This document shows, piece after piece, positions 49,932 to 58,821 of a stretch of 64,000 bases of DNA. The DNA comes from Bacillus_AB infantis_C (GTDB lineage Bacteria > Bacillota > Bacilli > Bacillales > Cytobacillaceae): NCBI RefSeq assembly GCF_050107595.1, contig NZ_JBNILH010000005.1, positions 62,001 to 126,000 on the forward strand, in the 5' to 3' direction. A program made the position numbers and the translations under genes. A model generated the notes under the pieces. That model saw only the letters and a list, made by a program, of their open reading frames with translations. It was not told the DNA's origin and did no database searches. The first letter of the stretch is position 1, and each line of letters opens with the position of its first letter.

Positions 49932-52514
49932 ATGGAAGCATTGGAAACTCTCTATCCTCTTGCAGTAGAACAAGCTAAAGCAAAGATATTAGAGGATATT
50001 CACTATTATTTATCAACGAAAGAATCCCTTCCCGATTTTGAAGAGTATCTTCATGACAGGAAGCAGTATTATGAACAAATCTGGATAAATGTCTGGCTTA
50101 ATATGACCAACAATAAAGTGGCTCGCAAATTAAAAAAGGAATATCTTCAGGAAAAGGGATTTTCAACAGAGGGAATCGACAAGAAGGTCATCAACAGCCT
50201 TTTCCGATCCGAAGTAAGGAACTATTCACCATGGAATGCAGAAAAATGGCTGCTTTCCCTTTACACCAATGATGCCGGTAAATGGGACCAGAAATATCGG
50301 GATGCAAGGGAAAGCTATCTGATCCAGCAGCAGCATGAGGAGAATGCCGATCGTATTGCCAAGGCTTACACAGCGCTCGATAAGTCAGCCGGAAAAATTA
50401 TGAGGAAACATACCCAGCTGTTTTATTTAAGAGCAAGATATGAGGCTGCCCGGCAGTTGAAGAAGGACTTTAGCAGCGGCACCAAATACGGGCAGGCTGA
50501 TACATTTGCCCTCGAGGAAAAGCTCAGGCCGGAGGGACATTTCAACCCTGAGCATTATACACTGGCTGCTGATTTCTTTGAAGAGCTTACAGGCGGCATC
50601 CATTCAACAAACCATTGGGGCAGGCAGTATTTTGAATACGAGACCTATTATTTTAAATATGAAAAGCTTTTAATGGAATGCATGAAGGATATCGTCCCTG
50701 AGACTGTAATCGAATTAATGGATCCTGCCATGCTGGAACAATATAAATCGCTCCATCCGGAAAATGACCCGGAAGCAGCCATTCATTCCATGACTGAATG
50801 GCCGTCAGAGGAACTCGCAAAAGAATTCCTGGAGGAAATTGAAAATGAATTCCTGGAAGACATGCTCCGCCTCAGTTCATTTCCTTGGGAACCAGCCGTT
50901 CATCTTGAAATATTCCGGGCTGATCTCGAGGACCGGGAGAGGAAAGAGGCAGAAGCAAGAGAAGAAGAGGAGCGGAAAAAGCAGGAGGAAGCCAGGATCC
51001 TCGATGAGATCTTTGGCCGGGAATACAGCCCTTCTGTCGACAGGAGCGTCAAATATGTCCTTCATATCGGCGATACAAATACGGGCAAGACCTTTCATGC
51101 ACTTGAAAGCATGAAAAAAGCGGACTCTGGAATATACCTGGCCCCTTTAAGACTTTTGGCACTCGAGGTATACGATAAACTGAACGGTGAAAACATCCCC
51201 TGTACACTCAAGACTGGAGAGGAAGAAAAAGTGACTCCCGGGGCAAGCCATATTGCTTCCACTGTCGAAATGTTCAATGAGAAGGAGCGTTTTGATATAG
51301 CAGTCATTGATGAAGCGCAGATGATCACTGACAAAGACCGCGGATTCTCATGGTATAAGGCCATAACGAAGGCTAATGCAGGCGAAGTCCATATCATTGG
51401 CAGCAAAAGCTCCCAGTCGATCCTCCTTCAGCTTTTGGACGGGACTGATCTGGAGATCCATGAATACCATAGAGATACACCGCTTATCGTCGAACAAAAC
51501 GAATTCAGGCTGAAGCATAGCAGAAAAGGTGATGCCCTGATCTGCTTTTCAAGGAAAAGAGTACTGGAGACAGCTTCCCGGCTTCAGAATGACGGACGCA
51601 CAGTAAGCATGATATATGGAAGCATGCCGCCTGAAACAAGGAAAAAACAGGTGCAGCGCTTCATTGACGGCGAGACCAATATGATAGTAAGTACTGATGC
51701 AATCGGCATGGGGCTGAACCTTCCTATCCGCAGGGTCGTTTTTCTTGAAAATGAAAAATTCGACGGAGTCAGCAGAAGGCAGCTTACCTCCCAGGAGGTC
51801 AAACAGATTGCCGGAAGGGCGGGCAGAAAAGGCCTCTACAATACAGGCCGGGTCGCATTCATGGAAAACATCAAGGAAATGGGTTCACTGCTGGAACAGG
51901 AAGACGATCCGGTCCATACCTTCTCAATCGCGCCAACAAGCGGAGTGTTTGACCGCTTTCAAAAATATTATCATGATCTGGGAACTTTCTTTGAACTTTG
52001 GGACAAATTCGAAAGTCCCCCTGGAACAGTGAAAGCATCCCTTGCCGAAGAGAAGGAGCTTTATGAGCTCGTACAGGGAACAGAAATGGAAGCCAGGCTC
52101 AGCCTTGGGGACCTGTATGGATTCCTGCACCTTCCTTTTTCAGCCAGGGAGCCGGAACTGGTCAGGCAATGGAGAATGTCGGTGATGGCATCGGTGCATA
52201 ATGAAGACCTTCCTGAGCCTTCAATCCGAAAAAGGACACTTGAGGACCTGGAGCTTACGTATAAATCTGTCGGGCTCCATCTGCTGTTCCTTTACCGGCT
52301 TGACCAGAGGACAGAAGCATTATACTGGGAGCGGGTCCGCGATGAACTGGGGACAATGGTCCATGAAAAGCTGAAAACAGATGTACAGAAAATGAGCAAA
52401 AAATGCCGCAGGTGCGGCAAGAAGCTTTCATGGGAGCATCCTTATCCCATTTGTGATGAATGCCATGAGGGAGGGTTCAGGACCAGGAGGAAACCTTCTT
52501 ATTTCAGGAGGTGA
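49932..52514 (+). CDS. SUV3-like superfamily 2 RNA helicase with zinc ribbon
   Basis: 860 aa. The helicase core (about 372-640) has SUV3-type motifs rather than DEAD-box ones: GDTNTGKT (Walker A), APLRLLALEVYDKLN (Ia), LKTGEEE, STVEM, DEAQM (Walker B), YGSMPPETRK, STDAIGMGLN (V) and QIAGRAGR (VI). An N-terminal helical region of about 370 residues, ending in a charged coiled coil (ERKEAEAREEEERKKQEE), matches nothing I know. The C-terminus has a zinc ribbon (CRRCG...CDEC, about 832-851) and a basic tail. Mitochondrial SUV3 unwinds RNA for decay; a similar bacterial role is inference. Ribosome site AAAGGGGGG before ATG. Confidence 0.82.
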   Translation: MEALETLYPLAVEQAKAKILEDIHYYLSTKESLPDFEEYLHDRKQYYEQIWINVWLNMTNNKVARKLKKEYLQEKGFSTEGIDKKVINSLFRSEVRNYSPWNAEKWLLSLYTNDAGKWDQKYRDARESYLIQQQHEENADRIAKAYTALDKSAGKIMRKHTQLFYLRARYEAARQLKKDFSSGTKYGQADTFALEEKLRPEGHFNPEHYTLAADFFEELTGGIHSTNHWGRQYFEYETYYFKYEKLLMECMKDIVPETVIELMDPAMLEQYKSLHPENDPEAAIHSMTEWPSEELAKEFLEEIENEFLEDMLRLSSFPWEPAVHLEIFRADLEDRERKEAEAREEEERKKQEEARILDEIFGREYSPSVDRSVKYVLHIGDTNTGKTFHALESMKKADSGIYLAPLRLLALEVYDKLNGENIPCTLKTGEEEKVTPGASHIASTVEMFNEKERFDIAVIDEAQMITDKDRGFSWYKAITKANAGEVHIIGSKSSQSILLQLLDGTDLEIHEYHRDTPLIVEQNEFRLKHSRKGDALICFSRKRVLETASRLQNDGRTVSMIYGSMPPETRKKQVQRFIDGETNMIVSTDAIGMGLNLPIRRVVFLENEKFDGVSRRQLTSQEVKQIAGRAGRKGLYNTGRVAFMENIKEMGSLLEQEDDPVHTFSIAPTSGVFDRFQKYYHDLGTFFELWDKFESPPGTVKASLAEEKELYELVQGTEMEARLSLGDLYGFLHLPFSAREPELVRQWRMSVMASVHNEDLPEPSIRKRTLEDLELTYKSVGLHLLFLYRLDQRTEALYWERVRDELGTMVHEKLKTDVQKMSKKCRRCGKKLSWEHPYPICDECHEGGFRTRRKPSYFRR

Positions 52515-52552
52515 TTAAAAGGGCAGGCAGCCCGGAGCTGCCTGCCCCTTTC
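52515..52552 (+). terminator. Terminator of the SUV3-like gene
   Basis: AGGGCAGGCAGC / GCTGCCTGCCC arms followed by CTTTC; arms strong, T run short. Confidence 0.75.
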
Positions 52553-52553
52553 A

Positions 52554-52582
52554 TTGACATATTAAACTGTATCTTTTATTAT
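52554..52582 (+). promoter_or_regulatory. Strong sigma-A promoter before the IDEAL-domain gene
   Basis: TTGACA, 17 bp, TATTAT. It gives a leader of about 200 nt that includes a 22-codon ATG ORF (52621-52689) without a good ribosome site. Confidence 0.7.
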
Positions 52583-52790
52583 TACAGTATGAACAGGCAA
52601 CAGCTTCTTTGTTCAGGCGCATGATGCAATACCTTACTGAGCATCCATGGAGTATGCGTTATCGCACGGGAATTACGGGTATTGATTAAATATACGGCCA
52701 GACAAATGGTATGAAAACAAAAATGATATTAGATCTGAATTGAATTGGTTTATTTCCAAATAAATATTCTACCGAAGGCGGTGCTATGAA

Positions 52791-53174
52791 ATGAACAATC
52801 AAGACATTATAATGGGCGGATGGATCACAGGGAAATCACGAAATGGGGAGCTTGTTCAGGGCTTCGTGGAAGCCGCAGTGCCTGAGCGGGATTTTGTGAC
52901 AGTTTTTGTTGTTGACAGCGATAATCCGGACGTTATCGGCAGAAAGGTCCATATTGAAAAGAAGAAGGCCGAGAAGATGAAGAGCCATTATACTCCTTCA
53001 GCCGATGGTATTCGCTCCCTTATCGACACAGCTTTGCTTACCAGGGATAAGGAATGGTTTATGGAGCTTTCAGAGGCATTGAAACGTCTTGAACAGGCCG
53101 GCATTGGAAATAAAGAAAAAGCAGCCGGCAGCGGATCAATTTCTGTCAGCGAAGGCAGAATGAATAATAGATAA
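52791..53174 (+). CDS. IDEAL-domain protein
   Basis: 127 aa. The N-terminal half is a small beta domain (WITGKSRNGELVQGF..., VTVFVVDSDNPD). Residues about 73-95 (IRSLIDTALLTRDKEWFMEL) match the IDEAL domain, a short helix-turn-helix motif found in YpiB and other small Bacillus proteins that bind partner proteins. The last 25 residues are Gly/Ser-rich. Function unknown. Starts at ATG after AAGGCGG; the next gene begins 43 bp later and may be co-transcribed. Confidence 0.65.
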   Translation: MNNQDIIMGGWITGKSRNGELVQGFVEAAVPERDFVTVFVVDSDNPDVIGRKVHIEKKKAEKMKSHYTPSADGIRSLIDTALLTRDKEWFMELSEALKRLEQAGIGNKEKAAGSGSISVSEGRMNNR

Positions 53175-53217
53175 TGAAACTAATCCAATATCAAAACAAA
53201 AGAAAGAAGGCAGGAAG

Positions 53218-54186
53218 ATGAAGCTCGGTATACTTGATCAATCTCCTGTTCTGGAAGGGAGAACCGCTCAGGAGGCGCTTACAGCCTCACTGGAGCTTGC
53301 GCAGGAAGCAGAAAGTCTCGGTTATAGCCGCTATTGGATTGCAGAACACCATAATATGCCGGGGCTTGCCTGCTCTGCCCCTGAAGTGATGCTCCCCTAT
53401 ATCGGTGCCCAGACTGCACATATAAGGATTGGCAGCGGCGCCGTTCTACTTCCTTATTACAAGCCCTACAAAGTGGCTGAAATTTATAATATGCTTGCCA
53501 CACTTTTTCCCGGAAGAATTGATTTAGGGATCGGAAGGGCTCCAGGCGGATCTGCGGAAACGTCCATGGCTTTATCCGACAATTTCTTGAAGGGTGTCGC
53601 TGAAATGCCTGACAAGATTTCCGAGCTATTGAACTTCCTGCACCAAAGCCATCCTCAAAATGAAATGTTTTCAAAAGTAGCACCGGCGCCTGTGCCTAAT
53701 GCAGCCCCGCTGCCCTGGATATTGGGAACAAGCCGCAAAAGCGCCCTGCAGGCTGCAGAGAAGGGAATAGTCTATTGCTTCGGACATTTTATGAGCGATC
53801 AGGAGCCGGAAGAAATTATTTCACTTTATAAGGATTCTTTCATTCCTTCGAAAAATGCGTCTTCCCCATACTGCATAGCCGCTGTCAATGCTATTTGTGC
53901 AGAAACGGAAGAACAGGCAGATGAGCTGGCCTTAAAAAGCCGTACATGGAGGAATCGGCTGAGCGGGGAAGAAGGTCTGCAGGAAACGCTAAATTCCTCT
54001 AATAAAGAAGAACTCTTAATGGACATGAAGAAAAAAATGATCATTGGGAATCCTGTTCAGGCTGCCGAACAGCTTGAGGGCCTGGCCGGCAGGATAGGGG
54101 CAGATGAGCTTATGATCATTACTCTGACAACGGACTATGAAGACAGGCTGCTGTCTTACAGACTAATCGCTGAACAGATGTTATAA
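53218..54186 (+). CDS. LLM-class flavin-dependent oxidoreductase, copy A
   Basis: 322-aa bacterial luciferase-like TIM barrel with FMN or F420-type flavin site. Cues: LGILDQSPV start, YWIAEHHNMPG (about 38-48), GSGAVLLPYYKPYKVAE (about 76-92), FPGRIDLGIGRAPGG (about 99-113) and IGNPVQAAEQL near the end. Such enzymes are monooxygenases of unknown substrate (YtmO/YwcH/YceB group). It is followed by a terminator, then by a paralogue. Confidence 0.85.
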   Translation: MKLGILDQSPVLEGRTAQEALTASLELAQEAESLGYSRYWIAEHHNMPGLACSAPEVMLPYIGAQTAHIRIGSGAVLLPYYKPYKVAEIYNMLATLFPGRIDLGIGRAPGGSAETSMALSDNFLKGVAEMPDKISELLNFLHQSHPQNEMFSKVAPAPVPNAAPLPWILGTSRKSALQAAEKGIVYCFGHFMSDQEPEEIISLYKDSFIPSKNASSPYCIAAVNAICAETEEQADELALKSRTWRNRLSGEEGLQETLNSSNKEELLMDMKKKMIIGNPVQAAEQLEGLAGRIGADELMIITLTTDYEDRLLSYRLIAEQML

Positions 54187-54221
54187 AAATCCGCTGTGTA
54201 TGGCTGCAGCGGATTTTTCTT
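54185..54221 (+). terminator. Terminator between the two LLM genes
   Basis: AAAATCCGCTG / CAGCGGATTTT arms followed by TCTT. Confidence 0.85.
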
Positions 54222-54241
54222 ATAGAAGGGGGTAATTGAAT

Positions 54242-55234
54242 ATGAAACTAAGTGTGCTGGATCAAGCTGTCATTCGAAAAGGAGATTCACCCGGAAATGC
54301 ACTCAAGCAAACCGCCCAATTGGCCCAGATTGCCGATGACTTGGGATATACCCGCTTTTGGACCGCTGAGCATCATAATTCCAATGGTATGGCAGGTTCT
54401 TCACCAGATGTCCTGATTTCGCATATTGCGGCAGTCACCAACAGGATACGGGTCGGCTCAGGCGGTGTCCTCCTTCCCCAATACAGCCCGTATAAAGTAG
54501 CGGAAAACTTTAAAGTCATGGAAGCTCTGTATCCGGGCAGAATTGACCTCGGTGTCGGCAGGTCACCTGGCGGCGATGCTGACACAAGACTGGCTCTGAC
54601 AGACGGCATCAGGAGGAGCATGAACGAATTCCCCGGCCAGCTGAGGGACCTCCAGGGTTTTTTAACTAACTCACTGCCGGACAACCATCCTTTTAAGGAG
54701 GTAAAAGCGTACCCGGATTTACGTACTCTGCCGGAATTATGGCTATTGGGGATTACCGAACGAGGAGCAAGAATGGCAGCTGAAAACGGCATGCGCTTCA
54801 CATATGGCCACTTCATTACACCGGCAAACGGTGAAAAAGCATTCCAATACTATTACCGTCACTTCCAGCCCTCTGCCATGCTGAAAGAGCCTTCGACAAA
54901 TGTCTGTGTATTCGTCGTCTGCGCCCCAACTAACGAAGAAGCCGAATACCTCACAGCCAGCCAGGACCACTGGCTCCTGGACATTGAAAAAGGATCCGAC
55001 ACAAGAATCATCTCACCGGAAGAAGCCCAGCAAAGGACCTTAACAGCTGCACAAAAAGGAAAGATCAAACACAACCGAAGCCGAATGGTCATAGGCAACC
55101 CTCAAGAAGTGAGAAATCAGCTCCTCAAGATTAGTGAAAAATACGGCACCGACGAAATCATGGTCATCAATAATACCTTTAGTTTCAAAGACAGAGCAAG
55201 GAATCTGGAATTATTGGCTGAATTGTTTTTATAA
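54242..55234 (+). CDS. LLM-class flavin-dependent oxidoreductase, copy B
   Basis: 330 aa with the same landmarks as copy A: KLSVLDQAV, FWTAEHHNSNG (about 39-49), GSGGVLLPQYSPYKVAE, YPGRIDLGVGRSPGG (about 100-114) and VIGNPQEVRNQL. The two are clearly paralogues, probably from an old tandem duplication, but differ widely in the C-terminal half, so substrates may differ. Start ATG is nine bases after GAAGGGGG; TTG two codons earlier is too close. No clear terminator; the repeat-rich region follows. Confidence 0.85.
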   Translation: MKLSVLDQAVIRKGDSPGNALKQTAQLAQIADDLGYTRFWTAEHHNSNGMAGSSPDVLISHIAAVTNRIRVGSGGVLLPQYSPYKVAENFKVMEALYPGRIDLGVGRSPGGDADTRLALTDGIRRSMNEFPGQLRDLQGFLTNSLPDNHPFKEVKAYPDLRTLPELWLLGITERGARMAAENGMRFTYGHFITPANGEKAFQYYYRHFQPSAMLKEPSTNVCVFVVCAPTNEEAEYLTASQDHWLLDIEKGSDTRIISPEEAQQRTLTAAQKGKIKHNRSRMVIGNPQEVRNQLLKISEKYGTDEIMVINNTFSFKDRARNLELLAELFL

Positions 55235-55397
55235 AGCTTTTTTCGTAAAGATTATTGTTTTTGATTATAATAAGGGACATTTTACATTTAGGTTATGATA
55301 TATGAGGGGCTTATTCTGTTAACGGGGCACTTTAGTGATGGAAGGCTTTTTGGAGAAAGAAAGTATTTTTCTTATCCGATTGAGGAGCACGCCTCAA

Positions 55398-55586
55398 AAT
55401 AAGCGGAGATTCTCCTCTTAGACGGCTGAATATGGCACGGGTGGGTGTAAATAAGCGGAGAATTTCCTGTTATGCGAAGCGAAGTTGGCTATTTTCCTGT
55501 TTTTTAAGTTTATAGTAGGAATTTCTCCGTCTATTTGAGCTATTGTTAGAGCATTATTGAAATTAGAGGGAATTTCTCCGCTTATT
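55398..55586. repeat. Cluster of four 18-bp repeats (AATAAGCGGAGA type)
   Basis: AATAAGCGGAGA-TTCTCC at 55398-55415 and AATAAGCGGAGAATTTCC at 55450-55467 in direct orientation; their reverse complements at 55518-55535 (two changes) and 55569-55586. Outer copies can pair over about 100-170 nt. Similar sequences are common between genes in Bacillus. Confidence 0.7.
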
Positions 55587-55673
55587 TTTCAGCCTGTCAC
55601 TGATTGCATATTAACTTCCTGGATTACTCCTTTTAAGTTAAAACTGGCAAGTAAATTTAAAGCCCGCTGATGG

Positions 55674-55740
55674 TTAGAGCGGAAGACACGCAGACTCCTG
55701 CGGGATTGCAGCGGAAAGCGAAGTGTCTGGAGCGGAAAAA
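55674..55740. repeat. Fragment of a second interspersed repeat (GACTCCTGCGGGA type)
   Basis: GAGCGGAAGACACGCAGACTCCTGCGGGA... and later GCGAAGTGTCTGGAGCGGAAA resemble a long Bacillus intergenic repeat whose middle part is missing here. The region 55235-55854 has no gene. Confidence 0.5.
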
Positions 55741-55816
55741 GAAGTGCCTGCAGTGCAGATCATCAGCCTACATTATGACGCTCGACTAATTTAGTAAAAT
55801 ATTGAGATTTACCAAC

Positions 55817-55850
55817 AACAAAAGCCTGAACCAAAACCGGCTCAGGCCTC
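55817..55850 (-). terminator. Terminator of the class 3 aldehyde dehydrogenase gene
   Basis: GCCTGA / TCAGGC outer arms with an inner CCGGTTTTGG; minus strand continues TTTTGTTG. Confidence 0.65.
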
Positions 55851-55854
55851 CCCA

Positions 55855-57255
55855 TCACTTCATCAGCTTCCTAATCAGCTTCAACCCATTCTCAGCAGAA
55901 GGATAACGAAACGAAAAATCAAACAGTGTAGTCTGCTTCAGCACACTTTTATAGTGCGAAAACGTACCAAAGCTGCTCATCCCGTGATAACTCCCTATCC
56001 CGCTCTCCCCGACACCTCCGAATGGAAGATAAGGCGTCGCAATATGCATCAAAGTATCATTAATGCAACCGCCTCCAAACGAAACCGTACCATTAACCTT
56101 ATTTTCTATTTCCTGGCTTCCCGTAAACAAATACAAAGCAAGCGGCTTCGGGCGCGACTGAATAAAGGAGATGGCTTCATCGAGATTGGCATACCCGTAA
56201 AACGGCAAAATCGGGCCGAATATTTCATCCTGCATGACAGGCGAATCAAAAGAGGGCGCATCAATCAGTGTCGGCTCCATTTTTCTTAGCTCTCCATTCA
56301 CCCTTCCGCCAAAGAGGACTTCTCCGTCACTCAAATACGCTTCAAGCCTGCTGAAATGGCGGCTGTTGACGATCTTCGAATAATCCTCATTATCTAGAGG
56401 ACTATCACTATAAAATTCCTTAATATACTTCATCATTTCCTCCAGCAGCGGCTGTTTTACTTTTTCATGGACAAACATATAATCAGGGGCAATGCACGTC
56501 TGTCCGGCATTTGTAAATTTGCCGAAAACAATCCGCTTTGCAGCAAGGCTGATATTTGCATCCTCATGGACGATGACTGGGCTTTTTCCGCCAAGCTCGA
56601 GGGTAACCGGAATCAAGCTCTTTGATGCTGCCTCCATCACAAGCTTGCCTACAGGGACGCTTCCTGTAAAGAAGATATAATCAAAAGGCTGCCCAAGCAG
56701 CTGCTGGCTGGTCTCCACACCGCCTTCAACTGTTGAAATATATTCTTCCGGATAAGCATCCTTAATCAGCGATGACAGCACACGGGATACATTCGGAGTC
56801 AGCTCAGACGGCTTAATCACAGCCGTATTTCCGGCAGCAATCGCCCCGATGAGCGGGGAAAGGGCCAGCTGAACCGGGTAATTCCAGGGCGCGATAATGA
56901 GCGCCGATCCATATGGCTCCGGAATAATATAACCCTTTGAGCCGATATGGGTCATTGCCGTCTTCACCTTCTTTGCTTTTATCCACTTTTTTAGATGCTT
57001 CAATGTATAGCCAATTTCCTCATATAAAATCCCGATTTCGGTGGAATAAGCTTCAAGCTCAGATTTTCCAAGATCTTCTCTTAATGCTGAAATCAGCTGC
57101 TGTTCATTTTTTTTGATGCTATTTTTGAGCTCCTGCAGCTGAGCGAGCCTGAATCCGGCCGGCTTTGTCTCCTGGCTCTCAAAAAAATCCTTCTGTGCGG
57201 CAAGCAGCCTTTTAATTTCGTCTGCTGATGCCTCTTTTACGATGTTACTCTGCAA
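55855..57255 (-). CDS. Aldehyde dehydrogenase class 3 (YwdH type)
   Basis: About 466 aa. Oxidises aldehydes, often long-chain or aromatic, with NAD(P). Hallmarks: PWNYPVQL (about 122-129), TLELGGKSPVIV (about 217-228, general base Glu), and NAGQTCIAPDY (about 250-260, catalytic Cys). Short N-terminus and hydrophobic C-terminus (FDFSFRYP) are typical of the membrane-associated class 3 type. The TTG at 57255 has AGGTG six bases upstream; the GTG at 57264 overlaps that site. Divergent from an M20 amidohydrolase gene. Confidence 0.87.
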   Translation of the reverse strand: MQSNIVKEASADEIKRLLAAQKDFFESQETKPAGFRLAQLQELKNSIKKNEQQLISALREDLGKSELEAYSTEIGILYEEIGYTLKHLKKWIKAKKVKTAMTHIGSKGYIIPEPYGSALIIAPWNYPVQLALSPLIGAIAAGNTAVIKPSELTPNVSRVLSSLIKDAYPEEYISTVEGGVETSQQLLGQPFDYIFFTGSVPVGKLVMEAASKSLIPVTLELGGKSPVIVHEDANISLAAKRIVFGKFTNAGQTCIAPDYMFVHEKVKQPLLEEMMKYIKEFYSDSPLDNEDYSKIVNSRHFSRLEAYLSDGEVLFGGRVNGELRKMEPTLIDAPSFDSPVMQDEIFGPILPFYGYANLDEAISFIQSRPKPLALYLFTGSQEIENKVNGTVSFGGGCINDTLMHIATPYLPFGGVGESGIGSYHGMSSFGTFSHYKSVLKQTTLFDFSFRYPSAENGLKLIRKLMK

Positions 57256-57420
57256 TCCAATCACCTGCTTTCAGCTGGATACTATAAATTAAATTGAGCA
57301 TACCTTTTCCCACTGTAATAGGCAATCAGCAAGAACTAAAAAATAATTATTTTCGAATACCGAATTATTTGTTATTCTAGAAAAAAGGAATAAAAATTCA
57401 CTTTTAAGGATGGTTATACA

Positions 57421-58599
57421 ATGAAGCGGGTAATTCAGAACGAAATAGAGAAGAACAAGCAGGAATTCATCAATATCAGTATGTACATAGGCGAAAATCC
57501 TGAGCTCGGGCATGAGGAGTTCAAGTCTTCGGCTATTTTAATTGAAACCTTGGAAAAGCACGGATTTTCTGTAGAAAAGGGAACCTGCGGACTTCCGACT
57601 GCTTTTCGTGCTGTTTATGACAGCGGCATAGCGGGAGCAGCAATCGGGCTGATGGCTGAGTATGATGCCCTTCCGGAGGTTGGACATGCATGCGGGCACA
57701 ACCTCATCGGCACTATGGCCATTGCAGCCGGGATCGGCCTGAGCAAGGCTGTTGGAGAAACTGGCGGAAAAGTGATTGTGTACGGAACTCCAGCTGAAGA
57801 AACAAAGGGCGGAAAGGTAACCATGGCGGAGAATGGGATTTTCGACGAGCTGGATGTTGCCATGATGGTCCATCCTTTGTCCAAATATTTGAAGAGCGGC
57901 AGATCACTTGCCATGGATGCGATACAGTTTGAATTCTTCGGGAAAAGTGCCCATGCGGCAGCTAGTCCAGAAAAAGGGATCAATGCCCTTGACGCCGTGC
58001 TTCAGACTTTTAACAGCATCAATGCCCTTAGACAGCATATTAATTCTGATGCAAGGATCCATGGCATCATCCCTGAAGGGGGAAAAGCGGCCAATGTGGT
58101 GCCTGACTATGCTTCTGCCCAGTTCTATGTAAGGGCATCAAGCCGCTCCTATGTGAATGAACTTGTTGAAAAAGTTAAAGCATGCGCCCAGGGTGCCGCG
58201 CTTCAGACGGGTGCAGAAATGAAAGCTTCTTTTTATGAATTTTCGTATGACGATATGCAGACAAACCAGCAATTATCAGATGCATTCACTAAAGAGCTGA
58301 TCGGGTTAGGCATCGATCCCGGCGAAATTCATGAAGACCGTGATGGATCAGGATCGCTCGATATGGGAAATGTCAGCCAGGCTGTCCCTTCCATTCATCC
58401 TTATATCAAGATCTGCAATGAAGATTTCGCCTGCCATACCCATGAGTTCCGCGAAGCGGCCATGAGCAGCCAGGCACAGGAGGCAATGATCTTAGGGGCA
58501 AAGGCAATGGCTTTGACGGGTTATGAAATACTCGCAAGCGAAGAGCTGCTTCAATCCATCAAGGAAGAATTCAAAAAGAAAAAACTCGTTAATGCTTAA
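57421..58599 (+). CDS. M20 family amidohydrolase / aminoacylase (AbgB-like)
   Basis: 392-aa metalloenzyme of subfamily M20D, cleaving amide-linked amino acids (N-acyl amino acids, aminobenzoyl-glutamate or dipeptides). Metal-site motifs: GHACGHN (about 90-96) with acidic AEYDALPE (about 79-86), PAEETKGGK (about 122-130), and HTHEFREAA near 340. A dimerisation lid domain sits in the middle (FFGKSAHAAASPEKG). Ribosome site AAGGATGG before ATG. Substrate unknown; monocistronic. Confidence 0.85.
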   Translation: MKRVIQNEIEKNKQEFINISMYIGENPELGHEEFKSSAILIETLEKHGFSVEKGTCGLPTAFRAVYDSGIAGAAIGLMAEYDALPEVGHACGHNLIGTMAIAAGIGLSKAVGETGGKVIVYGTPAEETKGGKVTMAENGIFDELDVAMMVHPLSKYLKSGRSLAMDAIQFEFFGKSAHAAASPEKGINALDAVLQTFNSINALRQHINSDARIHGIIPEGGKAANVVPDYASAQFYVRASSRSYVNELVEKVKACAQGAALQTGAEMKASFYEFSYDDMQTNQQLSDAFTKELIGLGIDPGEIHEDRDGSGSLDMGNVSQAVPSIHPYIKICNEDFACHTHEFREAAMSSQAQEAMILGAKAMALTGYEILASEELLQSIKEEFKKKKLVNA

Positions 58600-58611
58600 T
58601 GAATTATACTC

Positions 58612-58645
58612 AAAAAAGCTTATCCAAAGAGGATAGGCTTTTTTA
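58612..58645 (+). terminator. Terminator of the M20 gene
   Basis: AAAAAAGCTTATCC / GGATAGGCTTTTTT arms (one G-T pair). Confidence 0.85.
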
Positions 58646-58681
58646 GATTCACCCATAACAGGACACATTTAGGAAAAATCC

Positions 58682-58707
58682 GTTTTTTTGCCTTTTATAA
58701 AGGGTAC
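58682..58707 (+). promoter_or_regulatory. Sigma-B type promoter of speD
   Basis: GTTTTT, 14 bp, GGGTAC: nine of twelve consensus positions, spacing correct, about 115 bp before the start codon. Confidence 0.45.
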
Positions 58708-58821
58708 TCTAGATAGTAATCAGCCTTAACAGCATGGATTGCTCTCTATGGAGCACGCAAATAGAAGTGGCCCTGTCTTGTAAAAGGCAACAGACTAACA
58801 GAGTTAAAGGGGATCTTGCAA

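Noticed and set aside
55398..55586. Repeat cluster as a CRISPR array
   Set aside because: Only four short imperfect copies in mixed orientation with uneven spacing and no cas genes.
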